From contig NZ_VIAQ01000015.1 of the NCBI RefSeq assembly GCF_006546655.1, forward strand, positions 558,001 to 622,000: a DNA stretch of 64,000 bases, given 5' to 3'. The notes under the pieces are model-generated. The model worked only from the letters and a program-made list of their open reading frames with translations, was not told where the DNA came from and made no database searches. Below are positions 23,203 to 33,100 of this stretch, in pieces. The translations under genes were made by a program, and so were the position numbers. The stretch comes from Methanolobus vulcani. GTDB taxonomy: Archaea; Halobacteriota; Methanosarcinia; Methanosarcinales; Methanosarcinaceae. Numbering within the stretch: position 1 is the first letter of the stretch; each line of letters begins with the position of its first letter.

Positions 23203-25266
23203 ATGGACGCATCTGGTCACAATCATGATAGCATGGAGCATGAGCATATGCATATGCATGAGGATCATACAGGAAAAACAACTCCAAATGAGCAAAAGGC
23301 TCCTATGAAGCATGCTAACCATAGGGGACATCATGAAATGATGATGGAAGATTTCAAAAAAAGGTTCGTCGTTTCATTGATACTTACCATTCCTGTCCTT
23401 ATTCTGTCTCCTGCAATTCAGGGATTCCTAAGCTTTAAGTTTCAATTTAGCGGTTCAATCATTATTTTCTTTTTGTTGTCTTCTATCGTTTACTTTTATG
23501 GTGGTTATCCTTTCCTAAAAGGCATTGTCGATGAGTTGAAAGTAAAAACGCCAGGCATGATGACCTTGATCGCTGTTGCAATAAGTGTAGCATATTTTTA
23601 CAGTGCTGCTGTGATCTTCGGGCTTCCAGGCAAAGTGTTCTTCTGGGAACTTGTAACTCTTATCGATATCATGCTGCTGGGTCACTGGCTTGAAATGCGC
23701 TCTGTCCTTGGTGCCTCAAGAGCTTTGGAGGAACTAGTCAAAATAATGCCATCAGAAGCTCACTTATTAAAAAACGGGGGAACTGTGGATGTGCGTGTAG
23801 ATGAACTAAAGGTTGGGGATACCGTACTCGTCAAACCAGGGGAAAAAATTCCTATAGATGGTATTGTGGTAAAAGGGGAAACCAGTGTAAACGAATCGAT
23901 GCTTACAGGAGAATCAAGACCTATCGGCAAAAAAACAGCTGATGAAATAATTGGTGGTTCTATCAATGGAGAAGGTTCTGTTCAGGTAGAGGTTAATAAA
24001 ACTGGCAAAGATACCTATTTGAATCAGGTCATCGAACTCGTCCAAAATGCACAGGAAAGCAGGTCAAAAACACAGGACTTGGCAAATAGGGCCGCATTGA
24101 TCCTGACAATAGTTGCCTTAACTGTCGGTACAATAACACTTGTTGCCTGGATGCTTTATGTACAGGATTTTAATTTTGCTCTTGAGAGAGCTGTTACTGT
24201 CATGGTAATTACCTGCCCACATGCACTTGGCCTGGCCATTCCTCTTGTAGTAGCGGTATCAACATCATTAGCTGCAAATTCTGGTCTGCTGATCAGAGAC
24301 AGACAGGCTTTTGAAAGAGCCAGAGACATTCAGGCTATTGTTTTTGATAAGACAGGAACTCTTACCCAGGGTAAATTCGGGGTCACAGATATCATACCTC
24401 TTACAAATATGGATGAAAACGATATTCTTAGATTTGCCGCCAGTCTGGAATCAAACTCTGAGCATCCAATAGCCCTTGGTATTGTCAATAGTGCAAAGGA
24501 ACGTGACCTTAAACTGGAAAGCCTGGAAGAATTCAATTCTATCCCTGGTAAAGGTGTCGAGGGTTTGGTCAATGGTAAGAAATTGAAAGTTGTTAGTCCA
24601 GGATATCTTAAAGAAAAAGGAATTGAAGTGACAAATGATCTGATAGAGAAAGCAGAACAGCAAGGTAAGACAGTTGTTTTCCTGCTCGAAGAAGATAGAC
24701 CCTTGGCGGCTATGGGTCTTGCAGACATTATCAGAAAGGAGTCAAAGGAAGCTATTGAAAAACTCAAATCAATGGGCATCAAATGCATGATGCTTACAGG
24801 TGATAACAGGTTCGTTGCCAAGTGGGTGGCTGAAGAACTTGAATTGGATGACTATTTTGCCGAAGTATTACCTCATGAAAAAGCGGAAATCATCAAGGAA
24901 GTGCAGAAAGAATACATCGTGGCAATGGTTGGTGATGGAGTAAACGATGCACCTGCTCTTGTTCAGGCAAATGTTGGAATTGCTATCGGTGCAGGGACGG
25001 ATGTTGCAGTTGAGAGTGCCGACATAGTACTTGTAAAGAACGATCCCAGAAATGTAGTTGATATCACAGTCCTTTCGAAGAAAACATATGCAAAAATGTT
25101 CCAGAACCTTATCTGGGCTACAGGTTACAATACTTTTGCCATTCCTTTAGCGGCAGGTGTTCTTTTCAGCTACGGTATTTTGCTATCACCAGCTGCTGGG
25201 GCAATTCTAATGAGCCTGAGTACAATAATTGTTTCTATTAATGCAAAAACGTTGAAAATGGCGTAA
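23203..25266 (+). CDS. copB: CopB-type copper-exporting P1B ATPase
   Basis: A 687-aa P-type ATPase. The N-terminal 50 residues are rich in His and Met (HEHMHMHEDH), a soft-metal-binding tail. The membrane metal motif is C338-P339-H340, typical of the CopB (P1B-3) group. The phosphorylation motif is D382-K-T-G-T-L-T, with TGES in the actuator domain and GDGVNDAPAL in the hinge. SEHP-type nucleotide-binding His also occurs (NSEHPIA). It should export copper, possibly Cu(II), from the cytoplasm. SD GGGGGAGA precedes the ATG. It is convergent with a Met-rich cytochrome c gene across a shared hairpin. Confidence 0.93.
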   Translation: MDASGHNHDSMEHEHMHMHEDHTGKTTPNEQKAPMKHANHRGHHEMMMEDFKKRFVVSLILTIPVLILSPAIQGFLSFKFQFSGSIIIFFLLSSIVYFYGGYPFLKGIVDELKVKTPGMMTLIAVAISVAYFYSAAVIFGLPGKVFFWELVTLIDIMLLGHWLEMRSVLGASRALEELVKIMPSEAHLLKNGGTVDVRVDELKVGDTVLVKPGEKIPIDGIVVKGETSVNESMLTGESRPIGKKTADEIIGGSINGEGSVQVEVNKTGKDTYLNQVIELVQNAQESRSKTQDLANRAALILTIVALTVGTITLVAWMLYVQDFNFALERAVTVMVITCPHALGLAIPLVVAVSTSLAANSGLLIRDRQAFERARDIQAIVFDKTGTLTQGKFGVTDIIPLTNMDENDILRFAASLESNSEHPIALGIVNSAKERDLKLESLEEFNSIPGKGVEGLVNGKKLKVVSPGYLKEKGIEVTNDLIEKAEQQGKTVVFLLEEDRPLAAMGLADIIRKESKEAIEKLKSMGIKCMMLTGDNRFVAKWVAEELELDDYFAEVLPHEKAEIIKEVQKEYIVAMVGDGVNDAPALVQANVGIAIGAGTDVAVESADIVLVKNDPRNVVDITVLSKKTYAKMFQNLIWATGYNTFAIPLAAGVLFSYGILLSPAAGAILMSLSTIIVSINAKTLKMA

Positions 25267-25317
25267 TGTTGTTAATTCAACCGCTGAAATGAATAGCTTG
25301 ATTGGCCTGTAAAAGCC

Positions 25318-25339
25318 TGAGTGAGATATTTCTCACTCA
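25318..25339. terminator. Bidirectional hairpin terminator between copB and the cytochrome c gene
   Basis: TGAGTGAGA and TCTCACTCA pair perfectly around TATT. An A/T-rich tract follows on either side, and the hairpin lies between two convergent stops (25266 and 25353). Confidence 0.75.
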
Positions 25340-25352
25340 ACAAAAAAGGCTA

Positions 25353-25982
25353 TCAAAGCATTTTCAAATATTCTACCAGATCATCTATGTCTGCATCTGA
25401 CATATCCCACCTTGGCATTACATAATCTAAATCTTCACCTGATGGTTCTTTTCCTTCTCTTATTGCAATCTTGATGGTTTCGTCTGTGTAAGGTGGATGT
25501 TCTTCATGTTCATCAGCATGCTCATCCCCAGATGTTAAAGCTTCATAGGTAATATCAGCTGGAATCGTATAGGCCATCATTATCGGGACACCACCTTTGC
25601 CATCCACTCCATGGCAATTAACGCAACTTCCACCATGAACGTACAGCCAGTTAGGACCGTAGGAAAAATCAATCTTCTTCCCGCTCTCATTGTATCCTGT
25701 ATAATAAATCACTTCGCCATTCGATGAGAAATTAGTTTTTATATCCACTCCATAAGGATATACATAGCCCGAGTCCATCATACCATCCTCAGAATAGTAA
25801 CCAGAACCCATCATTCCGCCTTCACCATAATATCCCTGTCCCATCATACCTCCTGGCTGATTGTAACCTGGCATATATGCATAATCTGATTGCTGATTAT
25901 TCATCATGCTAATTACTACTACAAGAAGGACAATAATGATTAGCCCTATTAATGCAAAGAAGTATTTTTCTGCTTTTTCCAT
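25353..25982 (-). CDS. Membrane-anchored monoheme cytochrome c with Met/Gly/Tyr-rich segment
   Basis: A 209-aa protein with an uncleaved N-terminal anchor (about 9-30) and the bulk outside. Residues about 40-75 contain tandem GGMMGQGYY, GGMMGSGYY and DGMMDSGYV units, a possible copper-binding array. The heme site is C120-V-N-C123-H124 in SCVNCHGVDGKGG. The C-terminus (MPRWDMSDADIDDLVEYLKML) is the classical cytochrome c helix, with a Met available as sixth ligand. Proteins of this form are more familiar from bacteria; transfer is inferred. It faces copB and may be tied to copper redox handling or extracytoplasmic electron transfer. Confidence 0.85.
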   Translation of the reverse strand: MEKAEKYFFALIGLIIIVLLVVVISMMNNQQSDYAYMPGYNQPGGMMGQGYYGEGGMMGSGYYSEDGMMDSGYVYPYGVDIKTNFSSNGEVIYYTGYNESGKKIDFSYGPNWLYVHGGSCVNCHGVDGKGGVPIMMAYTIPADITYEALTSGDEHADEHEEHPPYTDETIKIAIREGKEPSGEDLDYVMPRWDMSDADIDDLVEYLKML

Positions 25983-26345
25983 TTCTAAACCCCGTATATT
26001 AATGGAACTAAAAACAATATAATACTTAGCTTTATAGAACTCTCATTAAAATCAATATAATTGGCTGAAATATCTGTTGTTAAACGATAGATGTAGATGC
26101 ATTTCTCGGAAATCTCAATTCGATTATTTCCTCGGAAAAAAAGGATTTCCACAGAGCTGTGAACCTTATTATTTAAATCTCGACAGAAACCAAAAAAGAA
26201 CATTAGTTGTTATCCCGGAGAGTATATCAGATTAATGACTGTACAAAGTTAATTATCACTGTTAACTTTCTGTCAGCATTCAAATCTATGTATTTCCTTT
26301 TGAAAAAGTATATTACAAATAAACAATATTTTTAATGGTGGAGGG
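25983..26345. other. Intergenic region between cytochrome c and AIM24 genes
   Basis: Holds divergent promoters with AT-rich stretches near 26010-26070 and 26300-26335. A 72-codon minus frame (25985-26203) stops next to the cytochrome start, but its composition is low-complexity intergenic translation and it has no SD site. No RNA gene was seen. Confidence 0.4.
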
Positions 26346-26351
26346 ATTGAT

Positions 26352-27047
26352 ATTTCAAGATATTCTTTAGATGAGTTTGTACAAAATACAGGTCAGAAAG
26401 ATCTTGGGCAGGGCAAGTTTGAACTTGAACGTGACAGGATGCTTGAAGTAAACCTGAATGGTCGTGTTTGGACCAAGAGAGGTTCAATGGTGGCATACCT
26501 TGGTGATGTAAAATTCACCAGAGAAGGTGTGCTGGAACATGGTCTTGGGAAAATGATGAAAAAAGCAGTTACCGGTGAAGGAGTTACTCTTACAAAGGCC
26601 GAGGGTACAGGGAAAGTTTACCTTGCAGACGGAGGTAAGAAGATTTCCATACTCAACCTCAAGGATGAGGCAATTTATGTAAATGGAAACGACCTTCTGG
26701 CTTTTGAGGAAAGCATCAGCTGGGATATCAAAATGATGAAAAAAGTAGCTGGCATGATGGCTGGCGGACTTTTCAATGTAAAACTTGAAGGCACTGGCAT
26801 GGTTGCTATTACTACTCATTATGACCCGCTTACACTAATGGTGACTCCTGACAGGCCGGTATTCACTGATCCCAATGCAACGGTTGCATGGTCTGGAAAC
26901 TTAGCACCTGATATTAAAACAGATATTTCCCTGAAGACATTGGTAGGAAGATCAAGCGGAGAAAGCATACAGATGGCTTTCAAGGGACAGGGATTCGTAG
27001 TAATCCAGCCTTATGAGGAAATCCCTTACGTAGTTTCCACTGCCTGA
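26352..27047 (+). CDS. AIM24-family protein, probable AUU start
   Basis: A beta-rich protein of about 231 aa of the AIM24/TIGR00266 type. The reading frame extends upstream of the first ATG (26439) with family-like sequence ([20 protein letters not shown]), so that ATG is too late. No ATG, GTG or TTG occurs in this frame at the right place. ATT at 26352 lies six bases after GGAGGG and would give (M)SRYSLDEF. An out-of-frame ATG at 26335 stops after 11 codons. I therefore set the start at the ATT. Its function in archaea is unknown; the mitochondrial relative affects inner-membrane organisation. Confidence 0.75.
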   Translation: MSRYSLDEFVQNTGQKDLGQGKFELERDRMLEVNLNGRVWTKRGSMVAYLGDVKFTREGVLEHGLGKMMKKAVTGEGVTLTKAEGTGKVYLADGGKKISILNLKDEAIYVNGNDLLAFEESISWDIKMMKKVAGMMAGGLFNVKLEGTGMVAITTHYDPLTLMVTPDRPVFTDPNATVAWSGNLAPDIKTDISLKTLVGRSSGESIQMAFKGQGFVVIQPYEEIPYVVSTA

Positions 27048-27132
27048 ACGTAAGAATGCAGGTTAGAATATAGTTGCATCAAGCGCTAAGTTGCTTGATG
27101 TATCCATTTTTGCCTTATGGTGTCATGATTTA

Positions 27133-27240
27133 TCAGATGTTGACAAGGCCTGCTATTAGGACCACTGCCATCAGCATAAGAGCATACAGAAAGAACATCA
27201 TTCCTACTTTCTTGGCACTGATGATTGCATCGTTATCCAT
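27133..27240 (-). CDS. 35-aa single-TM small protein
   Basis: A short frame with a strong SD (GGAGGT five bases before ATG). The product starts MDNDAIISAKKVGMMFFLYA and continues as one hydrophobic helix to LVNI. The charged N-terminus plus a single membrane helix and excellent ribosome-binding site support a real small membrane protein. The function is unknown. Confidence 0.6.
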   Translation of the reverse strand: MDNDAIISAKKVGMMFFLYALMLMAVVLIAGLVNI

Positions 27241-27408
27241 TGTTGACCTCCACTTATATAATTATAGGTGCCACAAGTATATAATGATTATTAGTTATGA
27301 AAAATCTATAATGAAATGAATAAATCTCGACTAATTAATGAATTAAGCCGTTAACTTCCTGATGCACTTGTAAAGAGTTATATCTTTTAAATACCATTAC
27401 GAGGGCAG

Positions 27409-27654
27409 ATGAATTTAAAAACGCCAATGTATATGGTAACAGCCGGACTTATTATTATCTTTCTTGTGGCAAGTGTTCTGTCAATATGCAACATAGCCGG
27501 AATTGACCTTACAGAAAGTGCATGTGATGCAGCAGGAAATCCGACTGGAAATCCTCATACACTGCCATCTATGTTTTTTAACGTGGGACTAACCGGGATA
27601 TTCATGGTACTAATTGGAGTTATGTGGACGATCAAGTCCTATTTCTTCGCGTAA
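27409..27654 (+). CDS. Small two-TM membrane protein
   Basis: An 81-aa protein with TM helices at about 7-28 and 56-77 and a Cys-containing loop (C at about 27 and 39, followed by NPTGNPHTLPS). SD GAGGG precedes the ATG. It is convergent with the next gene. No family is recognised. Confidence 0.6.
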   Translation: MNLKTPMYMVTAGLIIIFLVASVLSICNIAGIDLTESACDAAGNPTGNPHTLPSMFFNVGLTGIFMVLIGVMWTIKSYFFA

Positions 27655-27676
27655 TTTCATTCCTGTTTTTGCTGGC

Positions 27677-27982
27677 CTAAAGGTCAGTAACTTCATTATA
27701 TTTTGTGAATACAAGCACAAAATAAAGAAATGCTCCCACTATGTTAAGAAAGATCAGGACTATTGACCAGATAAGTTTTTCATTTTTTCCTTTTGCAGGA
27801 AAGTCAGTTTCATTTTTCTGCAGGCAATCTACAAGCATAGTTATCCAGAAGCTAAAGAACAGAAGTGCTATTCCCCAGAGCAATTGGCCAATGTGAAATG
27901 TAACAGGGATTATTATCAGTACAACCAGTGTCAGAATTACCCATTTCATTATTGAATTGATAGCTTTTTCATTGAATTTCAT
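27677..27982 (-). CDS. Small multi-TM membrane protein
   Basis: A 101-aa protein with three hydrophobic helices (about 12-32, 33-52 and 70-93) and a hydrophilic segment QKNETDFPAKGKNEK between helices 2 and 3. A GGGAG SD lies upstream. It resembles short PLDc_N/DUF-type membrane proteins only in topology. The function is unknown. Confidence 0.6.
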   Translation of the reverse strand: MKFNEKAINSIMKWVILTLVVLIIIPVTFHIGQLLWGIALLFFSFWITMLVDCLQKNETDFPAKGKNEKLIWSIVLIFLNIVGAFLYFVLVFTKYNEVTDL

Positions 27983-28245
27983 ATTGTAGCTCCCATACTT
28001 TAGGTTTAAATGGCAGGCAATTGATATAACACTTTGTATATTTAATAATAAGCAGTTAAATTTAATTTATAATATGTATGTGATAATTTTAGTGTCAACG
28101 CAATACTGAAAATATTAATGCTCTTAGCATACATATATTTATATTTTTAATAAGTAATCCATGCTCGGATTTGTGATAAGACGATTGCCAATCATGGTAG
28201 TCATTTGGCTATTCTATCCACAAATTCAAAGAACGGGTGTTAAAA

Positions 28246-29184
28246 ATGATTTCTATAAGAAAAATAATGTTTGCGATTTCTTTATCTCTCCTTTTACTCA
28301 TGGTCGCTGGCTGTGTACAATCTGATAATTCATGCACAAGCGACCAGAATGAGAGTGTTGTATCAGTAGGAGAACATGGAACGAATATTACCACTTCAGA
28401 GGAGGACAGTCTTCAGTTAGCAATAGCCAGCACAGAGTCACTTGTCAATGATGCGATTGCCCTTATGGATGAACAGGGTACAGACGCCTTTGATGAGTTC
28501 AGGCAGACAGGCAGCAAATGGTTCCATAATGATTCATATCTCAGTATTTGGACCATAGATGGTATCCGAATGGTCTATGCTCCAAATGTAAGCAGTGAAG
28601 GAGCGGATGCTTCAGGTCTAACAGATTACAACGGCGAGCCTCTCGGTCAGTATTTCATAGGTACTGCTACAAGTGAGGAGGGAGAGGGTTGGGTTACTTA
28701 CCATTGGCCAAGACCGGGTGCAACATCTCCTTCAATGAAATATACATTTGTAAAGAAAGCTACAATAGGTGAGCAGGAATATCTGGTTACATCAGGATTC
28801 TATGTTGATGACTATGTTTATACCAACAGTCTTGATGATATAGAATATTTCACACGCTTTGATACTATTTCTCTTGGAAATCTGCTTCATCCTTCTAAAG
28901 TTGACCGTGACCTTGGGATTGATTACAGCATTGCACATGTGATAATTAAAGCCGGAGCTTCCATTGAAGCACATTGTATGAAGAACCCGGAAAGTTATTA
29001 TGTGCTTTCAGGAGAAGGAGTGCTTTACATTGATAATGTTCCATTTGATGTAAAAGCAGGTGACCTTGTTGTTATACCTGTCAATGCATTGCAAAGTATT
29101 GAAAATACAGGGGATGCAGATCTTGAGTTTTTTGCTATAGATCAGCCTGCATGGGCAGAGGAAAATGAGGTCATTGTGGAGTAA
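28246..29184 (+). CDS. Lipoprotein with single Cache domain fused to a cupin domain
   Basis: A 312-aa secreted lipoprotein. The N-terminal helix ends in MVAGC, a lipobox-like site for lipid attachment. Residues about 45-195 are an extracytoplasmic Cache domain (FDEFRQTGSKWFHNDSYLS, SIWTIDGIRMVYAPN, FVKKATIGEQEYLVTSGFYV). Residues about 205-305 are a cupin (HVIIKAGASIEAHCMKNPES, YYVLSGEGVLYIDNVPFDVK, GDLVVIP). The first His of the usual cupin metal motif is not clearly paired, so metal binding is unsure. The ATG at 28246 is preferred over an in-frame GTG at 28237. The combination suggests ligand sensing and binding outside the cell; no transmembrane partner is next to it. Confidence 0.82.
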   Translation: MISIRKIMFAISLSLLLLMVAGCVQSDNSCTSDQNESVVSVGEHGTNITTSEEDSLQLAIASTESLVNDAIALMDEQGTDAFDEFRQTGSKWFHNDSYLSIWTIDGIRMVYAPNVSSEGADASGLTDYNGEPLGQYFIGTATSEEGEGWVTYHWPRPGATSPSMKYTFVKKATIGEQEYLVTSGFYVDDYVYTNSLDDIEYFTRFDTISLGNLLHPSKVDRDLGIDYSIAHVIIKAGASIEAHCMKNPESYYVLSGEGVLYIDNVPFDVKAGDLVVIPVNALQSIENTGDADLEFFAIDQPAWAEENEVIVE

Positions 29185-29287
29185 TATTTCACTCCATTCT
29201 ATTTTTTTAATAATTACAATTTTCACAGCGTTAATCTGATATATGCAGGAACACGTAATCAGGCAGAAAACATTAAAGGAGATAATA

Positions 29288-29779
29288 ATGAGTTCCAAAG
29301 ATAACTTAAAAGCAGCATTTACTGGCGAGTCAATGGCAAACAGAACATATCTGGCTTTTGCAAAAAAGGCAGATGCAGAAGGATATACTCAGGTAGCTAA
29401 ACTTTTCAGAGCCGCAGCTGCTGCTGAAACTATCCATGCATTAAATCACCTTAAACGTATGGGTGGCATTGGTTCAACCGAGGATAACCTGAAAGAAGCT
29501 ATCAATGGTGAAACTTATGAGTTTGAGAGCATGTATCCTGCTTTTATTGAAGAAGCAGAAAAAGAAGGCGATGATAAAGCTCTCTGGAGTTTCAAAGTTG
29601 CAAACGAAGTAGAAAAAACCCATGCAGCTCTCTATGAAAAAGCGCTTAAAGAACTTGGCAGCAACAAAGAAACAGATTACTATGTATGCAGTGTCTGTGG
29701 ACACACTCATGAAGGCAAACCTGAAGATAAATGTCCTGTCTGCGGAGCACCTGCATCCAAATTTGATAAGATAGATTAA
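29288..29779 (+). CDS. Rubrerythrin
   Basis: A 163-aa peroxide-reducing non-heme iron protein. The N-terminal four-helix domain carries diiron ligands in FTGESMANRTY, AAAETIHALNH and ANEVEKTHAALYE. The C-terminal rubredoxin domain has C-S-V-C-G and C-P-V-C-G. The start follows AAAGGAG at ideal spacing; the upstream ATG at 29243 would add an unrelated tail. It detoxifies hydrogen peroxide in this anaerobe, with electrons from rubredoxin or ferredoxin. It is transcribed alone after the Cache-cupin gene. Confidence 0.93.
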   Translation: MSSKDNLKAAFTGESMANRTYLAFAKKADAEGYTQVAKLFRAAAAAETIHALNHLKRMGGIGSTEDNLKEAINGETYEFESMYPAFIEEAEKEGDDKALWSFKVANEVEKTHAALYEKALKELGSNKETDYYVCSVCGHTHEGKPEDKCPVCGAPASKFDKID

Positions 29780-29854
29780 ACTTAAAAGAAACGTTTCAAA
29801 GAAAATAACGAGAGTATAAGCACTAAGCTTATCTCTTGAACTAATTTTTAAATC

Positions 29855-30073
29855 CTAGTTCTCATTGTTTGTCTTTTTATTTTCGTTCAGGAAAGATGAA
29901 ACAGCTTTCTGAATGAATGCCATTTCGTCAAGTGAGAAATACATGAAGACATCCTCACCAGTGTGACGATTGCATTTCCTGATACGTAACCACCTGTCAG
30001 AATAAGAGTTTATACGTGTGTAATTTTCACTATTGCAGTGCACAAACTCCTTTCCGTTATTACATATCTCCAT
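29855..30073 (-). CDS. Small hypothetical protein, 72 aa
   Basis: A hydrophilic protein with three Cys (NNGKEFVHCNSENYTRINS, RKCNRHTGEDVFMYFSLDE) and a helical C-terminus. There is no SD, and the frame is uninterrupted between rubrerythrin and the giant kinase. The amino-acid composition looks coding. No family is recognised. Confidence 0.5.
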   Translation of the reverse strand: MEICNNGKEFVHCNSENYTRINSYSDRWLRIRKCNRHTGEDVFMYFSLDEMAFIQKAVSSFLNENKKTNNEN

Positions 30074-30194
30074 GTTTAATTAGAGTTTCAGATATAACTT
30101 ATACTTATGTTGCATATTTTCTATAGAAGTAAGTGTACTATAGGGGAATATATAGTATTATTACTGAAAACAAAGCTTGTAATAGCAATAAATG

Positions 30195-33100
30195 TCAGCT
30201 TTGCCATTTCTCTAATTCCTGCATCAGGAGTTCATAATTCTTATCCAGGTCGGGCAGCATTTCTATGATTTCCTCTATTTGTCCGGAACCTGCCTGCACC
30301 TCGATTCTGGCAGAGATATCACACAATGCCATTCCACCTACACTTGCAGAAGCACCTTTTAGTGAATGTGCGCTATTTACAATCGTCTCTATTTGCTTTT
30401 TCTCAATAGCGTCCTTCAACTCCTCAAGCTGATGAGGTGCATTTCTATTAAATATCTCAATGACCTCCTTGGCCAGTACAATATCATCCATGATATTTTC
30501 CATAAATAATTTGGAGTCAAATATCATTGGTTCTTTGTCTTTATTATCTTTGGTAATTGTCGCATAATCCTTTTCAGGGTCATGAGCCAGCCATTTGTCT
30601 ATCTTTTTGGAGAGCAAATCCAGATTAATGGGTTTTGACATATAGTCATTCATACCTGTTTCCATACATTTTTCCTCGTCTCCTTTCATTGCGTGTGCGG
30701 TCATGGCAATAATAGGAATATCATGGTTTATGACCGAGGATTGCTTATTACGGATGTGCTTACATGCTTCCATTCCATCCATTTCAGGCATCTGTATGTC
30801 CATAAATACAAGATCATAAGGTATTGTTTCAAGAGCTTCGATGGCTTCCAGTCCGTTGTTTGCAACATCCGCAGTAATGCCGAGTTTCTGGAGCATACTC
30901 TGGGCAACATGCTGGTTAACCATATTATCCTCCACAAGCAGGATTCTTGCTTTGCTGTAATCTATACCGGATGTTTCAATTTCTTTTTCTGAACCCTCTT
31001 TTCTTTCAGCTTTTTGGGCATCGGAAAACAGAGATGATAATTTACTGAATAGTTCTGAGGTTTTAATGGGTTTTGAAAGGCAAGCAGCAAAGTTCTTTTT
31101 ATTCGCATTCCAGCTTCCAGGCACATTTCCTGCAGAACCAAGCATTATCAACGAAATATCATTCAGATCCTTATCTGATTTAATTATGCGTCCAAGCAGA
31201 CCCCCATCCATTCCCGGTATTTGCATATCCAGAACAGCTACCTGGAACGGTTCACCTTCTTCATGTGCTTTGAAAAGCTTCTGAATTGCTGAAGGTCCGT
31301 CATTTACTTCCTCTACTTTCATCTTCCATGAATTAAGCAGATTCACCAGTACTTCACGGTTAGTTTCGTTATCATCAACGACAAGTACGTGAATGCCTTC
31401 CATCTCTGAGCACTGTTTTTCTGTCACTTCACTTTCAGGACGCTTTTCAAAACTTAGTTTGAACCAGAACTCTGAACCTTTACCTTCCTCACTTTCAAAA
31501 CCAATTTCACCGCCCATCAGTTCCACAAGTTCCTTTGAAATTGCAAGTCCAAGTCCTGTGCCTCCGTAATAACGTGTAGTTGAAGCATCAACCTGGGTGA
31601 ATTTCTGGAAAAGCAAGTCCTTTTTCTCAGCAGGAATTCCTATACCAGTATCTTTTATAGAGAAACGTAGCTTTTCTTCAGAGTCACTTTCAGATTCAAG
31701 TTTTACCCTGATGACAACTTCTCCTTCTGTTGTGAATTTGATAGCATTACCACCAAGGTTAATCAATATCTGTCTCAGTCTTGCAGGGTCTGCTTTGATA
31801 TTTACCGGTACTTCAGGATCAGCTATACATATAAATTCAAGTCCCTTTTCATTTGCTCTTATAGACAAAAGGGATGCTACTTCTTCCAGTATTTCCTGGA
31901 GGTTTATGTCCACTTCGTCAATGTCCAGCTTTCCAGCTTCTATCTTGGAGATATCAAGAATATCATTAATAAGTTCAAGCAGGTTTTCTCCGCTTTTCTG
32001 TACAATATCAACATAGTGCTTCTGCTTGTCATTTAGTTTTGTAGTGAGAAGCAGATGTGTCATACCTATCACACCATTCATTGGTGTGCGTATCTCATGG
32101 GACATATTGGCAAGGAACTCGCTTTTTGCCCTTGTGGCCTCTTCTGCTTTTATCAGTGCCTGGTCAAGTTCGAAATTCTTGTCTTCCAGTTCTTCGGCAT
32201 ATTCCAGCAGTTTTTCCTCTGCACTCTTACGTTCTGTAATGTCCTGCAGTGTGCCGGTTATTTTCACGACCTTTCCATTTACGATCTTAGGATAACCACT
32301 TGATCTGACCCACTTATGGTTTCCTTTAGCTGTTATAAATTCAAGTTCGAGTTCGTATGGCTTGCCTTTTTCGATAAGCTCATTAATTGCTTTTTCAAGT
32401 ATTTTCCTTGATGCAGGAAGGTAGTATGATAGTCCAATCTCAATATTTACTGCTTCATCTATATCCAGCTCATGGATGGCGTAAACTTCAGGCGTCCAGG
32501 TAGGTTTGTTGGATATCAGGTCAAGCTCCCATCCACCGATCTTTGCCATATTTCCCATCTCATTGAGAAGTGACTGGCTCTCAAGCAGTTTTTCTTCGTA
32601 TTCCTTACGTTCTGTGATATCTTCTGCAAAGATTATAATGCCGCCAATAGCACCATTAGCCGTTTTCCAGGGTCGCACTTCCCAGCGAAGCCAATGTACA
32701 CTACCATCATCACTAATATAAGAATCTTCATTACTGCTTATCACTTCTCCTTTCATGGCTCTTTGATGTGCTTCTTTCCATTCTTCCTTGACCTCTGGCA
32801 TTACAACATAATGGTTTTTTCCTATAATGTCCATATCAAGAGAGTAATCCTCTAGCCATCGTTTGCTTACGGCTATGTGCCGCATATCACGGTCAAGCAT
32901 TGTCAAAGCTGCCGGTGCATGTTCAATGAATAGTCTAAGTTTTTCCTCGTTCTCAAACAGTTTCTCTTCTGCTTCTTTGCGCTGGGTAATGTCCCTTGCG
33001 ACTCCATAGATAAGTTCTCCTATCCGGGTCGAACGCCACTCTATCCAGCGGTAGGTCCCATCTCTGGCACGATAACGATTTACAATGCTCCGTACTGTAT

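Noticed and set aside
25985-26203. 72-aa minus frame upstream of the cytochrome c gene
   Set aside because: No SD, promoter-like AT-rich DNA, and a composition typical of translated intergenic sequence.
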